64,000 nucleotides of DNA, taken from NCBI GenBank assembly GCA_938015595.1, contig CALLPI010000018.1:18424-82423 (forward strand), in the 5' to 3' direction. Below, one piece after another: positions 51,813 through 60,890 of this stretch. The translations under genes were made by a program, and so were the position numbers. Within the stretch, counting starts at the first letter, position 1. Every line of letters starts with the position of its first letter. Source of the DNA: an uncultured Saprospiraceae bacterium (GTDB lineage: Bacteria; Bacteroidota; Bacteroidia; Chitinophagales; Saprospiraceae). The notes beneath the pieces were generated by a model that worked only from the letters and a program-made list of their open reading frames with translations, made no database searches and was not told the origin of the DNA.

Positions 51813-53444
51813 ATGTCCAATGCCATATTTCAAGTACCTCGTGCCGTCAATGAGCCAGTACTGAGCTATGCGCCCGGCTCCAAAGAGCGGGCAGAACTCA
51901 AAAAAGTGCTTGCCGCGCTAAAAAAAACAGAAGCTGACATACCGATGTACATCGGCGGCAAGCACGTGCGTACGGGCAACCGCGTGCCTATTCACCCACC
52001 GCATGAACTCAAGCACACCTTGGGCTACTACCACCAGGGCGATGCCTCGCACGTACATGAGGCCATACGGGCGGCCATGGCAGCCAAAGACGCCTGGGAA
52101 AACACCCCCTGGGAAGAACGCGCCGCTATCTTCTTGAAGGCTGCTGACTTGCTGGCCGGGCCGTATCGCGCCAAGATGAACGCCGCTACCATGTTGTGCC
52201 AGTCCAAGAACGTGTTTCAGGCAGAGATTGACTGTGTGGCCGAGTTGTGCGATTTCTACCGCTTTAATGTAGAGTACATGACCGACATCTACAAGCGTCA
52301 GCCCATCAGCCCGGCTGGTATTTGGAACCGCATGGAGTACCGCCCGTTGGAGGGCTTCGTATTTGCGCTCACTCCGTTCAACTTTACCTCCATTGCCGGC
52401 AACTTACCGGCCTCGCCGGCCATCATGGGCAACACAGTAGTGTGGAAGCCAGCTAACTCCCAGATTTACTCTGCCGCTGTCATCATGGAAGTGCTGGAAG
52501 CTGCCGGCTTGCCTGCCGGAGTCATCAACCTTGTGTACGTGAGCGGCCCCACAGCGGGGGACGTCATTTTTGAACACCCTGACTTTGCCGGCATCCATTT
52601 TACCGGCGGCACCCACACTTTTCAGCACATCTGGGCCACCATTGGCAAAAACATCCACAAGTACCGTTCTTACCCGCGCATTGTAGGCGAAACCGGTGGC
52701 AAGGATTTTGTCATTGTGCATTCGTCGGCACATACCGATGCCGTGGTGACAGCTCTGGCACGGGGCGCATTTGAATACCAGGGGCAGAAGTGCTCAGCTG
52801 CCTCGCGGGCTTATCTGCCGCAGAGCTTGTGGCCGGACATCAAGCAGCGCCTGGTGGAGGAAGTGCAGTCGTTTCGCATTGGCTCACCAGAAGACTTCCG
52901 CAATTTCTTCAATGCCGTAATTGATGCCAAGGCCTTCCGCAATATTGCTGACTACATTGACCAGGCCAAGACCGACCCCTGTTGCGAAATCATCGTCGGC
53001 GGTCATTACAACGACTCCAAAGGCTACTTCATAGACCCCACTATCATTGTGACTACCAACCCTACTTACCGCACCATGTGCGAGGAAATCTTCGGACCAG
53101 TGCTCACCATATACGTATATGAGGACGCCCGCTACGAAGAAACGCTGGAACTACTGGATCGTACTTCGCCTTACGCGCTTACTGGCGCAGTATTTGCCCA
53201 AGATCGAGCCGCTGTGCAATTAGCCTTGCACAAACTGCGCCACTCTGCTGGCAATTTTTACATCAACGACAAGCCCACCGGCGCCGTGGTGGGGCAGCAG
53301 CCCTTTGGGGGCGCCAGAGCTAGTGGCACCAACGACAAAGCCGGCTCTGAACTCAACTTATTGCGCTGGGTATCGGCCAGAGCCATTAAAGAAAATTTCA
53401 TTCCGCCGACGGACTACCGCTACTCTTTCATGGCAGAAGAGTAA
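51813..53444 (+). CDS. pruA: L-glutamate gamma-semialdehyde dehydrogenase (P5C dehydrogenase)
   Basis: 543-aa aldehyde dehydrogenase of the single-function type (ALDH4 family) that oxidises glutamate gamma-semialdehyde from proline breakdown to glutamate with NAD+. The ATG at 51813 gives MSNAIFQVPRAVNEPVLSYAPGSKER, as in related proteins. Catalytic residues are present: general base Glu293 in IVGETGGKDFV and nucleophile Cys327 in GQKCSAASR. FTPFN-like FALTPFNFTSIAGNL and GNTVVWKPA form the cofactor site. The C-terminal FGGARASGTNDKAGS is the substrate-anchoring loop characteristic of P5C dehydrogenase. No proline dehydrogenase gene is adjacent. Confidence 0.95.
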   Translation: MSNAIFQVPRAVNEPVLSYAPGSKERAELKKVLAALKKTEADIPMYIGGKHVRTGNRVPIHPPHELKHTLGYYHQGDASHVHEAIRAAMAAKDAWENTPWEERAAIFLKAADLLAGPYRAKMNAATMLCQSKNVFQAEIDCVAELCDFYRFNVEYMTDIYKRQPISPAGIWNRMEYRPLEGFVFALTPFNFTSIAGNLPASPAIMGNTVVWKPANSQIYSAAVIMEVLEAAGLPAGVINLVYVSGPTAGDVIFEHPDFAGIHFTGGTHTFQHIWATIGKNIHKYRSYPRIVGETGGKDFVIVHSSAHTDAVVTALARGAFEYQGQKCSAASRAYLPQSLWPDIKQRLVEEVQSFRIGSPEDFRNFFNAVIDAKAFRNIADYIDQAKTDPCCEIIVGGHYNDSKGYFIDPTIIVTTNPTYRTMCEEIFGPVLTIYVYEDARYEETLELLDRTSPYALTGAVFAQDRAAVQLALHKLRHSAGNFYINDKPTGAVVGQQPFGGARASGTNDKAGSELNLLRWVSARAIKENFIPPTDYRYSFMAEE

Positions 53445-53459
53445 AATATAGGGCAAAAG

Positions 53460-53488
53460 GCGCCGCACGCAGTGGTCTTGTGCGGCGC
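53460..53488. terminator. GC-rich hairpin after pruA
   Basis: GCGCCGCAC and GTGCGGCGC form a perfect 9-bp stem around 11 bases, 15 bp after the pruA stop codon. No T-run follows, so it is only a probable terminator. Confidence 0.45.
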
Positions 53489-53681
53489 TCGGATGCTAAA
53501 GATGGCGCTTGTGCGGGCTGATTGCCAGGGCTGTCTTCGTGACAGTTCTTGCAGGGGCAGCAAAGGACGTGAAGCACCGCGAAGGTGCACCCAATGCCCG
53601 TTTGTAAGCTCGTGGCGCTACGAAACTATACTACCTGTCCCCATGCCATAATTCCACATCAAAAAAAATCTCCCCTTCTGC

Positions 53682-53713
53682 TTGACTTTTATAAACACTG
53701 TTTAGTATATTTG
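53682..53713 (+). promoter_or_regulatory. tetR promoter with overlapping palindromic operator
   Basis: The -33 element is TTG at 53682-53684; the -7 box TATATTTG at 53706-53713 matches TAnnTTTG, at 21-base spacing. Between them lies TAAACACTGTTTA (53692-53704), a perfect 6-bp-arm palindrome with a central C. A repressor bound there would block this promoter. Confidence 0.75.
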
Positions 53714-53737
53714 CACTGTTATTCGAGTCGCCATTTT

Positions 53738-54364
53738 ATGGGCATTGCCGAACGCAAGCACAGAGAGAAGGAAGAAATGCGGGAGCGCATACTGGATGCG
53801 GCCATTAATCTGTTTTTGAAAGAAGGCTACGACAAGACCAGCATACGGCAAATTGCGGATGCCATCGAGTATAGCCCGGCTACCATCTACTTGTACTTTA
53901 AAGACAAAGACGACCTGTTCTATGCCATTCATAAGCGGGGTTTCGAGAAGCTGTTTCGCACCATGGCTGAAGCAATGTCTGCTACCAACCCGCTGGAGCG
54001 CCTGCGTTCGATTGGACGTCTTTACCTGCGTTTTGCATTGGAAAATCCTGAGTTTTACGACCTTATGTTTGTGATGCGCGCTCCGATACTGGCACTGAAA
54101 GAACGTGCGGCACGTGCAGAAGCCACTAGCGACTGGCACTACGGCAGCCGCAGTTGGTCGCTGCTGGTGCAAACTATCCAGGACTGCATTGACCAAGGCC
54201 TCCTATCCATATCCAATGCGGAAGAAGGCGCTTTGCTATCCTGGTCAGTAGTGCACGGAATGGCTTGCCTCTATATACGCGAGCGCCTGGGCGTGGTAGG
54301 CATCCAAAATATAGAGGCTACCATGGAAGCCGTGCTTAACCGCACCACCAACAGCATGATGTAG
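53738..54364 (+). CDS. TetR/AcrR-family regulator of the efflux operon
   Basis: 208-aa transcription regulator; the ATG at 53738 directly precedes a charged N-terminus (MGIAERKHREKEEMRERILD). The helix-turn-helix is canonical TetR: ERILDAAINLFLKEGYDKTSIRQIADAIEYSPATIYLYFKDKDDLFYAIH (read in parts, residues about 14-62). The C-terminal ligand/dimer domain (about 75-205) is all-helical and of the TetR_C type, with PLERLRSIGRLYLRFALENPEF. It precedes TolC, adaptor and RND pump genes on the same strand. A palindrome overlapping its promoter and a near-copy in front of tolC indicate autoregulation and repression of the pump, released by a ligand probably exported by that pump. Confidence 0.92.
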   Translation: MGIAERKHREKEEMRERILDAAINLFLKEGYDKTSIRQIADAIEYSPATIYLYFKDKDDLFYAIHKRGFEKLFRTMAEAMSATNPLERLRSIGRLYLRFALENPEFYDLMFVMRAPILALKERAARAEATSDWHYGSRSWSLLVQTIQDCIDQGLLSISNAEEGALLSWSVVHGMACLYIRERLGVVGIQNIEATMEAVLNRTTNSMM

Positions 54365-54392
54365 ATAGATACTAATTTTTTTGTCCATATCA

Positions 54393-54405
54393 TAAACACT
54401 GTTCA
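54393..54405 (+). promoter_or_regulatory. Second TetR-type operator in front of tolC-like gene
   Basis: TAAACACTGTTCA matches the operator at 53692 in 12 of 13 bases (one change in the right arm). It ends 5 bases before the TolC-like ATG at 54410, so it could block transcription or translation initiation of the pump genes. Confidence 0.65.
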
Positions 54406-54409
54406 TAAA

Positions 54410-55822
54410 ATGCACACCTCATATCACCGACTGGTAGACAGCAGCAGCCCATCAAACGTCTTTGCGCTTGCAGTCCCCCACTTAATACTATGGCTAATGA
54501 TTGTGCCGCCCCTTTGCCTGCACGCTCAAAGCCCTATCTTGGACGCCTACATCCAGCAAGGACTGGACAACAACCTGACCTTGCGCAACGCCGACCTGAC
54601 TATACAGCACTACAAAGAGCAAGTACGACAAGCCAAAGGGCTGATGTATCCTGCAGTTAGTTTTGAGGCTACCTACACCAGAGCATTGGGCGGACGGCGC
54701 CTCTCCATTCCAGTAGGTGACCTGGTCAACCCCATATACCGCACCCTCAATCAACTCACGCAGTCCAACCAGTTTCCACAGATTGAAAACGTGAACGAGC
54801 AGTTCTTGCCCAACAACTTTCACGATACTCGCCTGCACATCATACAGCCTCTGTTCAACTCCAATATACGATACAATCTGCGCCTACAAGAGGAAAGCGT
54901 GGCCATACCTGCTGCGGAGCGCGCCGCCATGGCCCACCAACTCCGGTACGACATCGCAGCCGCCTACTACCACTACTTGCAGGCACTGGAAGCCCTTCGC
55001 ATTTACCAGGCTTCACGAGGGGTGGCGCTAGAGCTGCACCGCGTGACACAGCGCCTAGTGGACAACCACAAGCTCACCCGCGATGCTGTATATAACACAG
55101 AGTATGAACTCAGCAAGATAGACAGCGAATTGGCCAAAGCCGAAAAAAACGTACAACTCAGCAGCAGCTACTTCAACTTCTTGATCCAGCGCGAGCTGTC
55201 AGAACCCGTACTAGCCGACACCCTTCTATGGGCTGCACCGCTGCCCCCATCTACCGATCTGGAGGCCTGCATCCAACAGGCGCTGACTGCCCGACACGAG
55301 CCTGAACAACTGGCTGCCGCCATACAAGTAAACCAAACCCTGCTAGCCATGCAAGAACACAACCGTAAGCTGCCCACACTGGGCATGGCAATGGACGCCG
55401 GCGCCCAGGGGTTTGGATACCGGTTCAATGGCGAGCAGTGGTATGCCCTGGCTGGCCTGCAGCTCTCCTGGCCCATTTTTACAGGGTTTCAAAAGCAGAG
55501 CAAAGAACAGCAAACCCGCATTCAGGGGCTAAAACTGGCCAACCAACGAGAATTGCTGCACAGTCAGATCAGTCTGCAGGTTACCTCCGCCTGGCACGAA
55601 CGGCAAGCTGCCGAAAAAAGCCTCCAACAAGCTGCCAAAGCTGTGGACAGCGCCCGCAGCGCCTTTCACATCGTGCAGCGAAAGTACGAAGAGCAACAAG
55701 CTATTCAACTAGAACTCTTCGACGCACGCAACAAAGTAACTACCGCTGAAATCAGCCTCTCTATTGCTCGGCTGGAACTGCTGCTCAAAGATGCCGAACT
55801 GAGAAGAGTGACAGGGTTGTGA
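54410..55822 (+). CDS. TolC-family outer-membrane efflux protein
   Basis: 470-aa outer-membrane channel of the TolC family, the exit duct of the RND pump. A signal peptide is present (hydrophobic LILWLMIVPPLCLHA-Q near residue 40). Two OEP repeats follow: the first (about 45-240) starts DAYIQQGLDNNLTLRNADLTIQ, includes YEATYTRALGG-like strand SFEATYTRA, and long coiled helices (LRIYQASRGVALELHRVTQRL); the second (about 290-460) starts LEACIQQALTARHEPEQLAAA and ends with AEISLSIARLELLLKDAELRRVTG. The gene directly follows tetR across 45 bp containing an operator copy. Confidence 0.92.
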   Translation: MHTSYHRLVDSSSPSNVFALAVPHLILWLMIVPPLCLHAQSPILDAYIQQGLDNNLTLRNADLTIQHYKEQVRQAKGLMYPAVSFEATYTRALGGRRLSIPVGDLVNPIYRTLNQLTQSNQFPQIENVNEQFLPNNFHDTRLHIIQPLFNSNIRYNLRLQEESVAIPAAERAAMAHQLRYDIAAAYYHYLQALEALRIYQASRGVALELHRVTQRLVDNHKLTRDAVYNTEYELSKIDSELAKAEKNVQLSSSYFNFLIQRELSEPVLADTLLWAAPLPPSTDLEACIQQALTARHEPEQLAAAIQVNQTLLAMQEHNRKLPTLGMAMDAGAQGFGYRFNGEQWYALAGLQLSWPIFTGFQKQSKEQQTRIQGLKLANQRELLHSQISLQVTSAWHERQAAEKSLQQAAKAVDSARSAFHIVQRKYEEQQAIQLELFDARNKVTTAEISLSIARLELLLKDAELRRVTGL

Positions 55823-55905
55823 GACTGGAAGGCTGAAAGACTGGAAGACTTTATGAAGAGGAGACTAAAAGACTGGGGGTGTTTTTTTTTTTGAAATAGG
55901 ATTAC
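55823..55905 (+). repeat. Purine-rich post-stop repeat, copy 3
   Basis: After the tolC-like stop: GAGACTGGAAGGCTGAAAG, GACTGGAAGACT, GAGACTAAAAGACTGG, a T-run and TTTGAAATAGGATT. It resembles copy 1 (after mutS) in its GACTGAAAGACT units and copy 2 (after mgsA) in its TTTGAAATA tail. Confidence 0.45.
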
Positions 55906-56016
55906 CTTATGTACTACACTTGCAGACAGGGAGCACCCTGCCTCCTAATCATAGAGGCGACCTATGCTCAACCCCCCCTATGCGCTATACTTTGTTTACG
56001 CTAAAACAATAACCTT

Positions 56017-57084
56017 ATGAAATACAACACCTTCGCGCTATGGCTCACGCTGGCCGTACTTCTTCAAGCTTGCGGAAAAAAATCCGCTACTCCAGATGCT
56101 GATGTCGTAATTCCACCGCTAGGACAGGAAATTGCTGTGCGGCTGGCGCCTGTAGAGCGCTTCGATGGTACAGCACCCATTACTGCCACGGGCACGCTGG
56201 CTTCCAGCACGGAAACGCGCCTGGCATTCAAAATCGGAGGCATCATTCAAAAACTATACGTAGAAGAAGGCGCCAGGGTACAAAAAGGCCAACTATTAGC
56301 CAAGTTGAACCTGACAGAAATACAGGCGCAGGTATTGCAGGCTGAGTACGGCGTAGAAAAAGCCCGCCGTGACTTGGAGCGCGTGCAAAACTTATACCGC
56401 GACTCTGCCGCCACCCTGGAGCAAGTGCAAAACCTACAAACAGTACTGGACCTAGCTCGGCAAAACCTGGAGATTGCCCGCTTCAACCTACAATACGCCG
56501 AGATTCGGGCGCCACATAGCGGGGTGGTCATCAAAAAAATTGCCTCCGAAGGCGAGCTGACCAGCCCAGGTACGCCGGTGTATGTGCTGCACGGTGCCGG
56601 CCCTGCCAACTGGGTTGTGAAAGCCGGCCTCTCTGACAAAGACTGGGCCCGCCTTCGACTGGGCGACGCTGCCGACATACGCCTGGATGCCTACCCCGGG
56701 CAGACATTTCGCGGTCGGGTAGCGCTGATTCCTGCCGCAGCTGACCCCGCCAACGGTCTTTACACCGTGGAGTTCAAGTTGGATGCCCACGACCAACGCT
56801 TTGCCTCTGGCCTCTTTGCCACAACTACGGTACAACCTCGCGCTACAGCAGCAGCCCAGGCAGCACAAACTCGCATCCCCATTGAGGCTATTGTAGAAGG
56901 CGACGGCAAGCGGGCGTTTGTTTTTGTACCGCAAGGCGACGGCGTGTACAAGGCGCCGGTGCTAATTGCCGACCTGAGCAATACCCACGCCATAATTGCG
57001 CAAGGGCTGGAAGGCATAGACAAAGTTGTCACTGCCGGCTCACCCTGGCTCAACGAACGCTCCAAAATCAAAATCATGGAATAA
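56017..57084 (+). CDS. RND efflux periplasmic adaptor (MFP)
   Basis: 355-aa periplasmic adaptor lipoprotein linking pump and channel. The signal ends in a lipobox (AVLLQAC, Cys near residue 19). Domains in order: beta-barrel and lipoyl (half-motif GGIIQKLYVEEGARVQKGQLLAKL), an alpha-hairpin (about 100-160: VLQAEYGVEKARRDLERVQN; LEQVQNLQTVLDLARQNLEIA), the second lipoyl half (IRAPHSGVVIKKIASEGE), a beta-barrel and the membrane-proximal domain. The gene lies about 195 bp after tolC and 32 bp before the RND gene. A TATAC/TTTG-rich stretch near 55986 could be an additional promoter. Confidence 0.93.
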   Translation: MKYNTFALWLTLAVLLQACGKKSATPDADVVIPPLGQEIAVRLAPVERFDGTAPITATGTLASSTETRLAFKIGGIIQKLYVEEGARVQKGQLLAKLNLTEIQAQVLQAEYGVEKARRDLERVQNLYRDSAATLEQVQNLQTVLDLARQNLEIARFNLQYAEIRAPHSGVVIKKIASEGELTSPGTPVYVLHGAGPANWVVKAGLSDKDWARLRLGDAADIRLDAYPGQTFRGRVALIPAAADPANGLYTVEFKLDAHDQRFASGLFATTTVQPRATAAAQAAQTRIPIEAIVEGDGKRAFVFVPQGDGVYKAPVLIADLSNTHAIIAQGLEGIDKVVTAGSPWLNERSKIKIME

Positions 57085-57116
57085 ACCTGCCAAGGTTCAA
57101 CATCAAAGCCAATACC

Positions 57117-60100
57117 ATGCAAATCGCATCCTTTTCGGTCAACAACTTCCAGTTCACTCTTATCGCGTTTGTCATGCTGGCAGCGCTGGGCACTAACTCT
57201 CTGCTCAATATGCCTAAGGCAGAAGACCCTGAACTGAACGCCCCTACCTTTATCATCACAGCCATATACCCAGGTGCTGGGCCGGAGGATATGGAGCAAT
57301 TGGTGGTAGATCCTATCGAGCGCAAAATCAGCGAGCTTTCTGATATAGGCCTTATCGAAACCGACATAGACGACGGCATAGCCTCCATCCGAGTGGAATA
57401 CGAGTACAATAGCGACCCCGCCGAAAAGTACCAAGAATTGGTGCGCGAAGTCAACGCTGTGGAAAAAGAACTACCCGACGACTTATATGAGCTGCGCGTC
57501 TATCGCATCTCGCCCTCGGATGTGAATATCCTGCAGATTGCGCTGGTATCGGAAAACGCACCCTACAGCTTATTGCGCGAGCATGCCGATCGCCTAAAGG
57601 AAGCATTTGAGCGCATCAAGAGCATGAAAAACGCCCGAAAATGGGGCTTGCCAGAGCAGCAGGTGCGTATCACGCTTCGATTAGACAAAATGGCCGAACA
57701 GGGCATACCTCTGACCAGGGTCATAGGTGCACTACAAAGCGAGAGTATCAATATTCCTGCTGGCACCCTGTACCTCAATACTCGAAAGTATAACGTAAAG
57801 ACCAGCGGCGACTACGCCTCTCTGGATGAAATACGCCGCACTATTGTTTATTCTGATGGCCGAAAAATTATCTTTCTCGGCGATATTGCCCAAGTGGATA
57901 TGGTGGACGCACCAGACACTTACATCACCCGCTTCAACGGGCGGCGCGCCGTGATAGTGACAGTAGCCCAGAAGACTGGGCAAAACATCTTTGCTGTACG
58001 TGATGCCTATACCCCCACACTGAAAACCTTCGAAGCGCAACTACCGCCTAACATTGCTATGATTAAACACTTTGACCAGGCCGACTCTGTAGGCAAGCGT
58101 CTGAGCCGCTTTGCTAAAGACTTTCTCATTGCTGTGTTGCTGGTGTTCATTACCTTACTACCGCTAGGGTTCAGGGCATCGCTGGTAGTTATGATTTCCA
58201 TTCCCTTGTCCATTGCCATGGGGCTTTGGGGGCTCAACCTATTGGGATACTCTCTCAATCAGTTGAGTATTGTGGGTTTTATTATTGCACTGGGGGTATT
58301 AGTAGACGACTCCATCGTAGTAGTAGAAAACATTGAACGGCACTTGCGCATGGGCAAATCCCAAAAACAGGCCGCCATAGAGGCTACCCAACAAATCGGG
58401 CTGGCCCTGGTGGGCTGCACAGTTACGCTGATCCTGGCGTTTTTGCCTTTATTATTTTTGCCCGAGACTTCCGGCGAGTTTATCCGAAGCTTGCCAGTGG
58501 CGGTAGTTGCTACCGTAGGGGCCTCGCTGTTTGTATCGCTCACCATTGTACCGTTTTTGTCCAGCCGCATTTTGGGCATTAAGCACGACCCTCGCGGCAA
58601 TATCTTCATGCGGGGACTAAACTACCTCATTCAGAGCACCTATGCGCGCATACTCGATGGCGCGCTGGCGCGGCCCTGGCTTGCCATCTTCATCACGCTG
58701 ATCATATTTGGAGGTACGTTGGCGCTGGTTCCTCGCGTGGGGTTTAGCCTGTTTCCTGCCTCGGAGAAGCCTATGTTCATGATCAATGCCACACTACCAG
58801 AAGGCACAGCCATCACCGCCACTAATGAAGCGGTACGCCACATAGAAAGCATACTGGAACAGCATCCCAGGGTGCGCTATTACACCAGTAACATAGGTAG
58901 AGGCAACCCCCGTATTTACTACAATGAAATACCCCGCATAGAGGCCAGCAACTACGGCCAGGTATTTGTACAACTGCTGCCTGAAGTGATGTCTAAAGAA
59001 AAGGAGCAAATCATTGACGAGTTGCGCGAGGCCTTATTGTTTTATCCCAATGCCAAAATCGAGGTGAAAAACTTTGAACAAGGACCGCCCATCGACGCTC
59101 CGGTAGCTGTTCGCGTCTTCGGCAATAATCTTGACACTCTGCGCGCTGTTTCCATACAAGTAGAAGAGCTGATTCGCCAAATACCAGGTACGATCTACGT
59201 CAACAACCCACTATCTATCCTGCGCACCGACCTTAAGGTTAGCATTCACAAAGAAAAAGCTGGTATGCTGGGCATCCCCACCGCCGAGATAGACCGCACT
59301 GTGCGCTTGGCAGTAGCCGGCCTGAAAACCGGCACATTCACTGACCCCTCTGGCGAGAACTACGACATTGTAGCCACCGTAGAGAGAGACCAATACCCCA
59401 ACCTGGACGTCTTCCAGCGCACCTACGTCAACAGCGTAACCGGCATGGCCGTGCCCTTGCGCCAGGTAGCAGAGTTGGAGTTTCAGAGTTCGCCTTCTAT
59501 CATCCGGCACTACGACAAGGAGCGCTTCGTTACCATCAGCAGTTTTGTGCGTAGCGGCTTTCTGGCCAATGACGTCAATAAAGCTGTAGTATCGAAGCTA
59601 GAGCAGTTCCCCTTTCCCAGAGGATATCGCTATGCAGTGGCTGGTGAGGCCGAGTCGCGCGCCAAGTCATTTGGCGGATTGGGCAGCATTATTGTCATCA
59701 CGCTGTTTGGCTTTCTTGGGGTGCTGGTGCTGGAGTTTGGCACATTCAAGAGCACGCTGATTGTGCTATCGGTTATTCCACTGGGCATCATCGGTGCCAT
59801 CCTCATCTTATTGGCTACAGGCTACACTTTTTCTTTTGTGGCGGTCACAGGGCTTATTGCTTTAGCTGGTATCGAAGTAAAAAACTCCATTCTGCTGGTG
59901 GACTTTACCAACCAGTTGCGCAAGCAGGGCATGCCGCTGGAAGAAGCCATCTGCAGGGCTGGTGAGGTGCGTTTTGTACCTATTTTGCTGACCTCGCTCA
60001 CGGCTATTGGGGGCCTCACACCGCTGGCCATTGAGTTCAACCCGCTGTATTCGCCGCTGGCCTGGGTGCTCATTGGCGGGCTGATCACTTCTACCTTGCT

Positions 60101-60152
60101 GTCGCGCATTATGACACCGGTGCTGTATAAATTGCTAAAGCCAAGAGTATAG
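57117..60152 (+). CDS. RND-family efflux pump permease
   Basis: 1011-aa inner-membrane proton-driven pump, 12 helices with two large periplasmic loops. The first helix is MQIASFSVNNFQFTLIAFVMLAAL (typical HAE-type start). Proton-relay Asp pair in TM4 is visible in LGVLVDDSIVVVENIERHL near residue 400; RND motif GMPLEEAICRAGEVRFVPILLTSLTAIGGLTPL lies near residue 940 (read in parts). Porter-domain sequence PAGTLYLNTRKYNVKTSGDY and EPDL-like segments suggest an HAE-1 or Mex-like drug or lipid exporter rather than a metal (HME) pump; no Met-rich or metal motifs stand out. It closes the tetR-controlled operon. Confidence 0.93.
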   Translation: MQIASFSVNNFQFTLIAFVMLAALGTNSLLNMPKAEDPELNAPTFIITAIYPGAGPEDMEQLVVDPIERKISELSDIGLIETDIDDGIASIRVEYEYNSDPAEKYQELVREVNAVEKELPDDLYELRVYRISPSDVNILQIALVSENAPYSLLREHADRLKEAFERIKSMKNARKWGLPEQQVRITLRLDKMAEQGIPLTRVIGALQSESINIPAGTLYLNTRKYNVKTSGDYASLDEIRRTIVYSDGRKIIFLGDIAQVDMVDAPDTYITRFNGRRAVIVTVAQKTGQNIFAVRDAYTPTLKTFEAQLPPNIAMIKHFDQADSVGKRLSRFAKDFLIAVLLVFITLLPLGFRASLVVMISIPLSIAMGLWGLNLLGYSLNQLSIVGFIIALGVLVDDSIVVVENIERHLRMGKSQKQAAIEATQQIGLALVGCTVTLILAFLPLLFLPETSGEFIRSLPVAVVATVGASLFVSLTIVPFLSSRILGIKHDPRGNIFMRGLNYLIQSTYARILDGALARPWLAIFITLIIFGGTLALVPRVGFSLFPASEKPMFMINATLPEGTAITATNEAVRHIESILEQHPRVRYYTSNIGRGNPRIYYNEIPRIEASNYGQVFVQLLPEVMSKEKEQIIDELREALLFYPNAKIEVKNFEQGPPIDAPVAVRVFGNNLDTLRAVSIQVEELIRQIPGTIYVNNPLSILRTDLKVSIHKEKAGMLGIPTAEIDRTVRLAVAGLKTGTFTDPSGENYDIVATVERDQYPNLDVFQRTYVNSVTGMAVPLRQVAELEFQSSPSIIRHYDKERFVTISSFVRSGFLANDVNKAVVSKLEQFPFPRGYRYAVAGEAESRAKSFGGLGSIIVITLFGFLGVLVLEFGTFKSTLIVLSVIPLGIIGAILILLATGYTFSFVAVTGLIALAGIEVKNSILLVDFTNQLRKQGMPLEEAICRAGEVRFVPILLTSLTAIGGLTPLAIEFNPLYSPLAWVLIGGLITSTLLSRIMTPVLYKLLKPRV

Positions 60153-60195
60153 GTACAACGAGCACAAGGGGCTTTTGCGCTTAGCATGAGCACGA

Positions 60196-60843
60196 CTACA
60201 TTTTTCGGTCAAGCAGCAAGTGTTGAATAAAAGATGGGTAGCCAAAGCTATGCCCGGCTGTGAGGGCAATGCGATGCCATTCTGCGGAGAGCGCATCCAG
60301 GCTGCGCCACAAGTTGTAGCGCTGGCGCTCTGTAGCGCTAAAAGCCTCCAGCCCAAGGGTATGCCAGGTTTGACCAAGCGCTTGCAGGCGGGTCCATTCC
60401 ACTTGGCAACCTTCTTTGAGAAACTGAGGTGCCGGCGTCCATACTACCCGGCCTTCTTCCTGTATATCGAGTAGCAGCAACAGACGCTGTTTCTGAATGG
60501 CTATCCAGTGTGCAGCCTGCTGCCCGCGAGTAATGGCCAGCGCTTCATCAGCGGCGCCTTCGCGGGTATTGGTAAGTTTGAAACTCCATTTGCGCCACAA
60601 CTCGACCCGTCCGCTTAGATTATCGCCCCACCGATACTTACCGAGGTTTTGCAAGCGCTCTTTCACCTCGATGTTGCCTTCGCGCAGTTTTATCCCTTGC
60701 GTAACCCGGCGAGGCTGGCGTAGGTAGAAGTCGCAACGCTTAGGCGTACTCTCTGTAAGCACAAGCCCCCTACGCGCAAACCAATCTACCAGCGCTTCCG
60801 GCGGCACTTGCATAAACCAACGCACCTCACAGCTTGTCCACAT
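60196..60843 (-). CDS. Unrecognised protein, possibly CYTH-like
   Basis: 215 aa, family not recognised with certainty. The start at 60843 (ATG) gives MWTSCEVRWFMQVPPEALVDWF. A GIKLREGNIEVKERL segment (about residues 50-65), together with a preceding basic FYLRQPRR, and later VVWTPAPQFLKEGCQVEWTRL, resemble the alternating charged strands of CYTH/triphosphate-tunnel enzymes, but the ExExK signature is not clearly present. Cytosolic, no signal or helix. An inverted repeat (60847-60862) lies 4 bp upstream of the start codon, so the gene is probably regulated. It is convergent with the RND gene and divergent from the T9SS gene at 60941. Confidence 0.65.
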   Translation of the reverse strand: MWTSCEVRWFMQVPPEALVDWFARRGLVLTESTPKRCDFYLRQPRRVTQGIKLREGNIEVKERLQNLGKYRWGDNLSGRVELWRKWSFKLTNTREGAADEALAITRGQQAAHWIAIQKQRLLLLLDIQEEGRVVWTPAPQFLKEGCQVEWTRLQALGQTWHTLGLEAFSATERQRYNLWRSLDALSAEWHRIALTAGHSFGYPSFIQHLLLDRKM

Positions 60844-60846
60844 GTA

Positions 60847-60862
60847 GTAAAATGTATTTTAC
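60847..60862. promoter_or_regulatory. Inverted repeat just upstream of 60196-60843 gene
   Basis: GTAAAAT and ATTTTAC, perfect 7-bp arms around GT, beginning 4 bp upstream of the minus-strand start codon. A likely operator or part of a promoter. Confidence 0.5.
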
Positions 60863-60864
60863 AT

Positions 60865-60890
60865 TGCCAAAAGTGCTAAACCTTTTGGCA
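60865..60890 (+). terminator. Terminator-like hairpin in the divergent gap
   Basis: TGCCAAAAG pairs with CTTTTGGCA (perfect 9-bp stem, 8-base loop), followed by CTTTTT on the plus strand. It has the shape of a rho-independent terminator, yet no plus-strand gene ends here. It could stop antisense readthrough or act as a regulatory stem for the gene at 60941. Confidence 0.5.
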
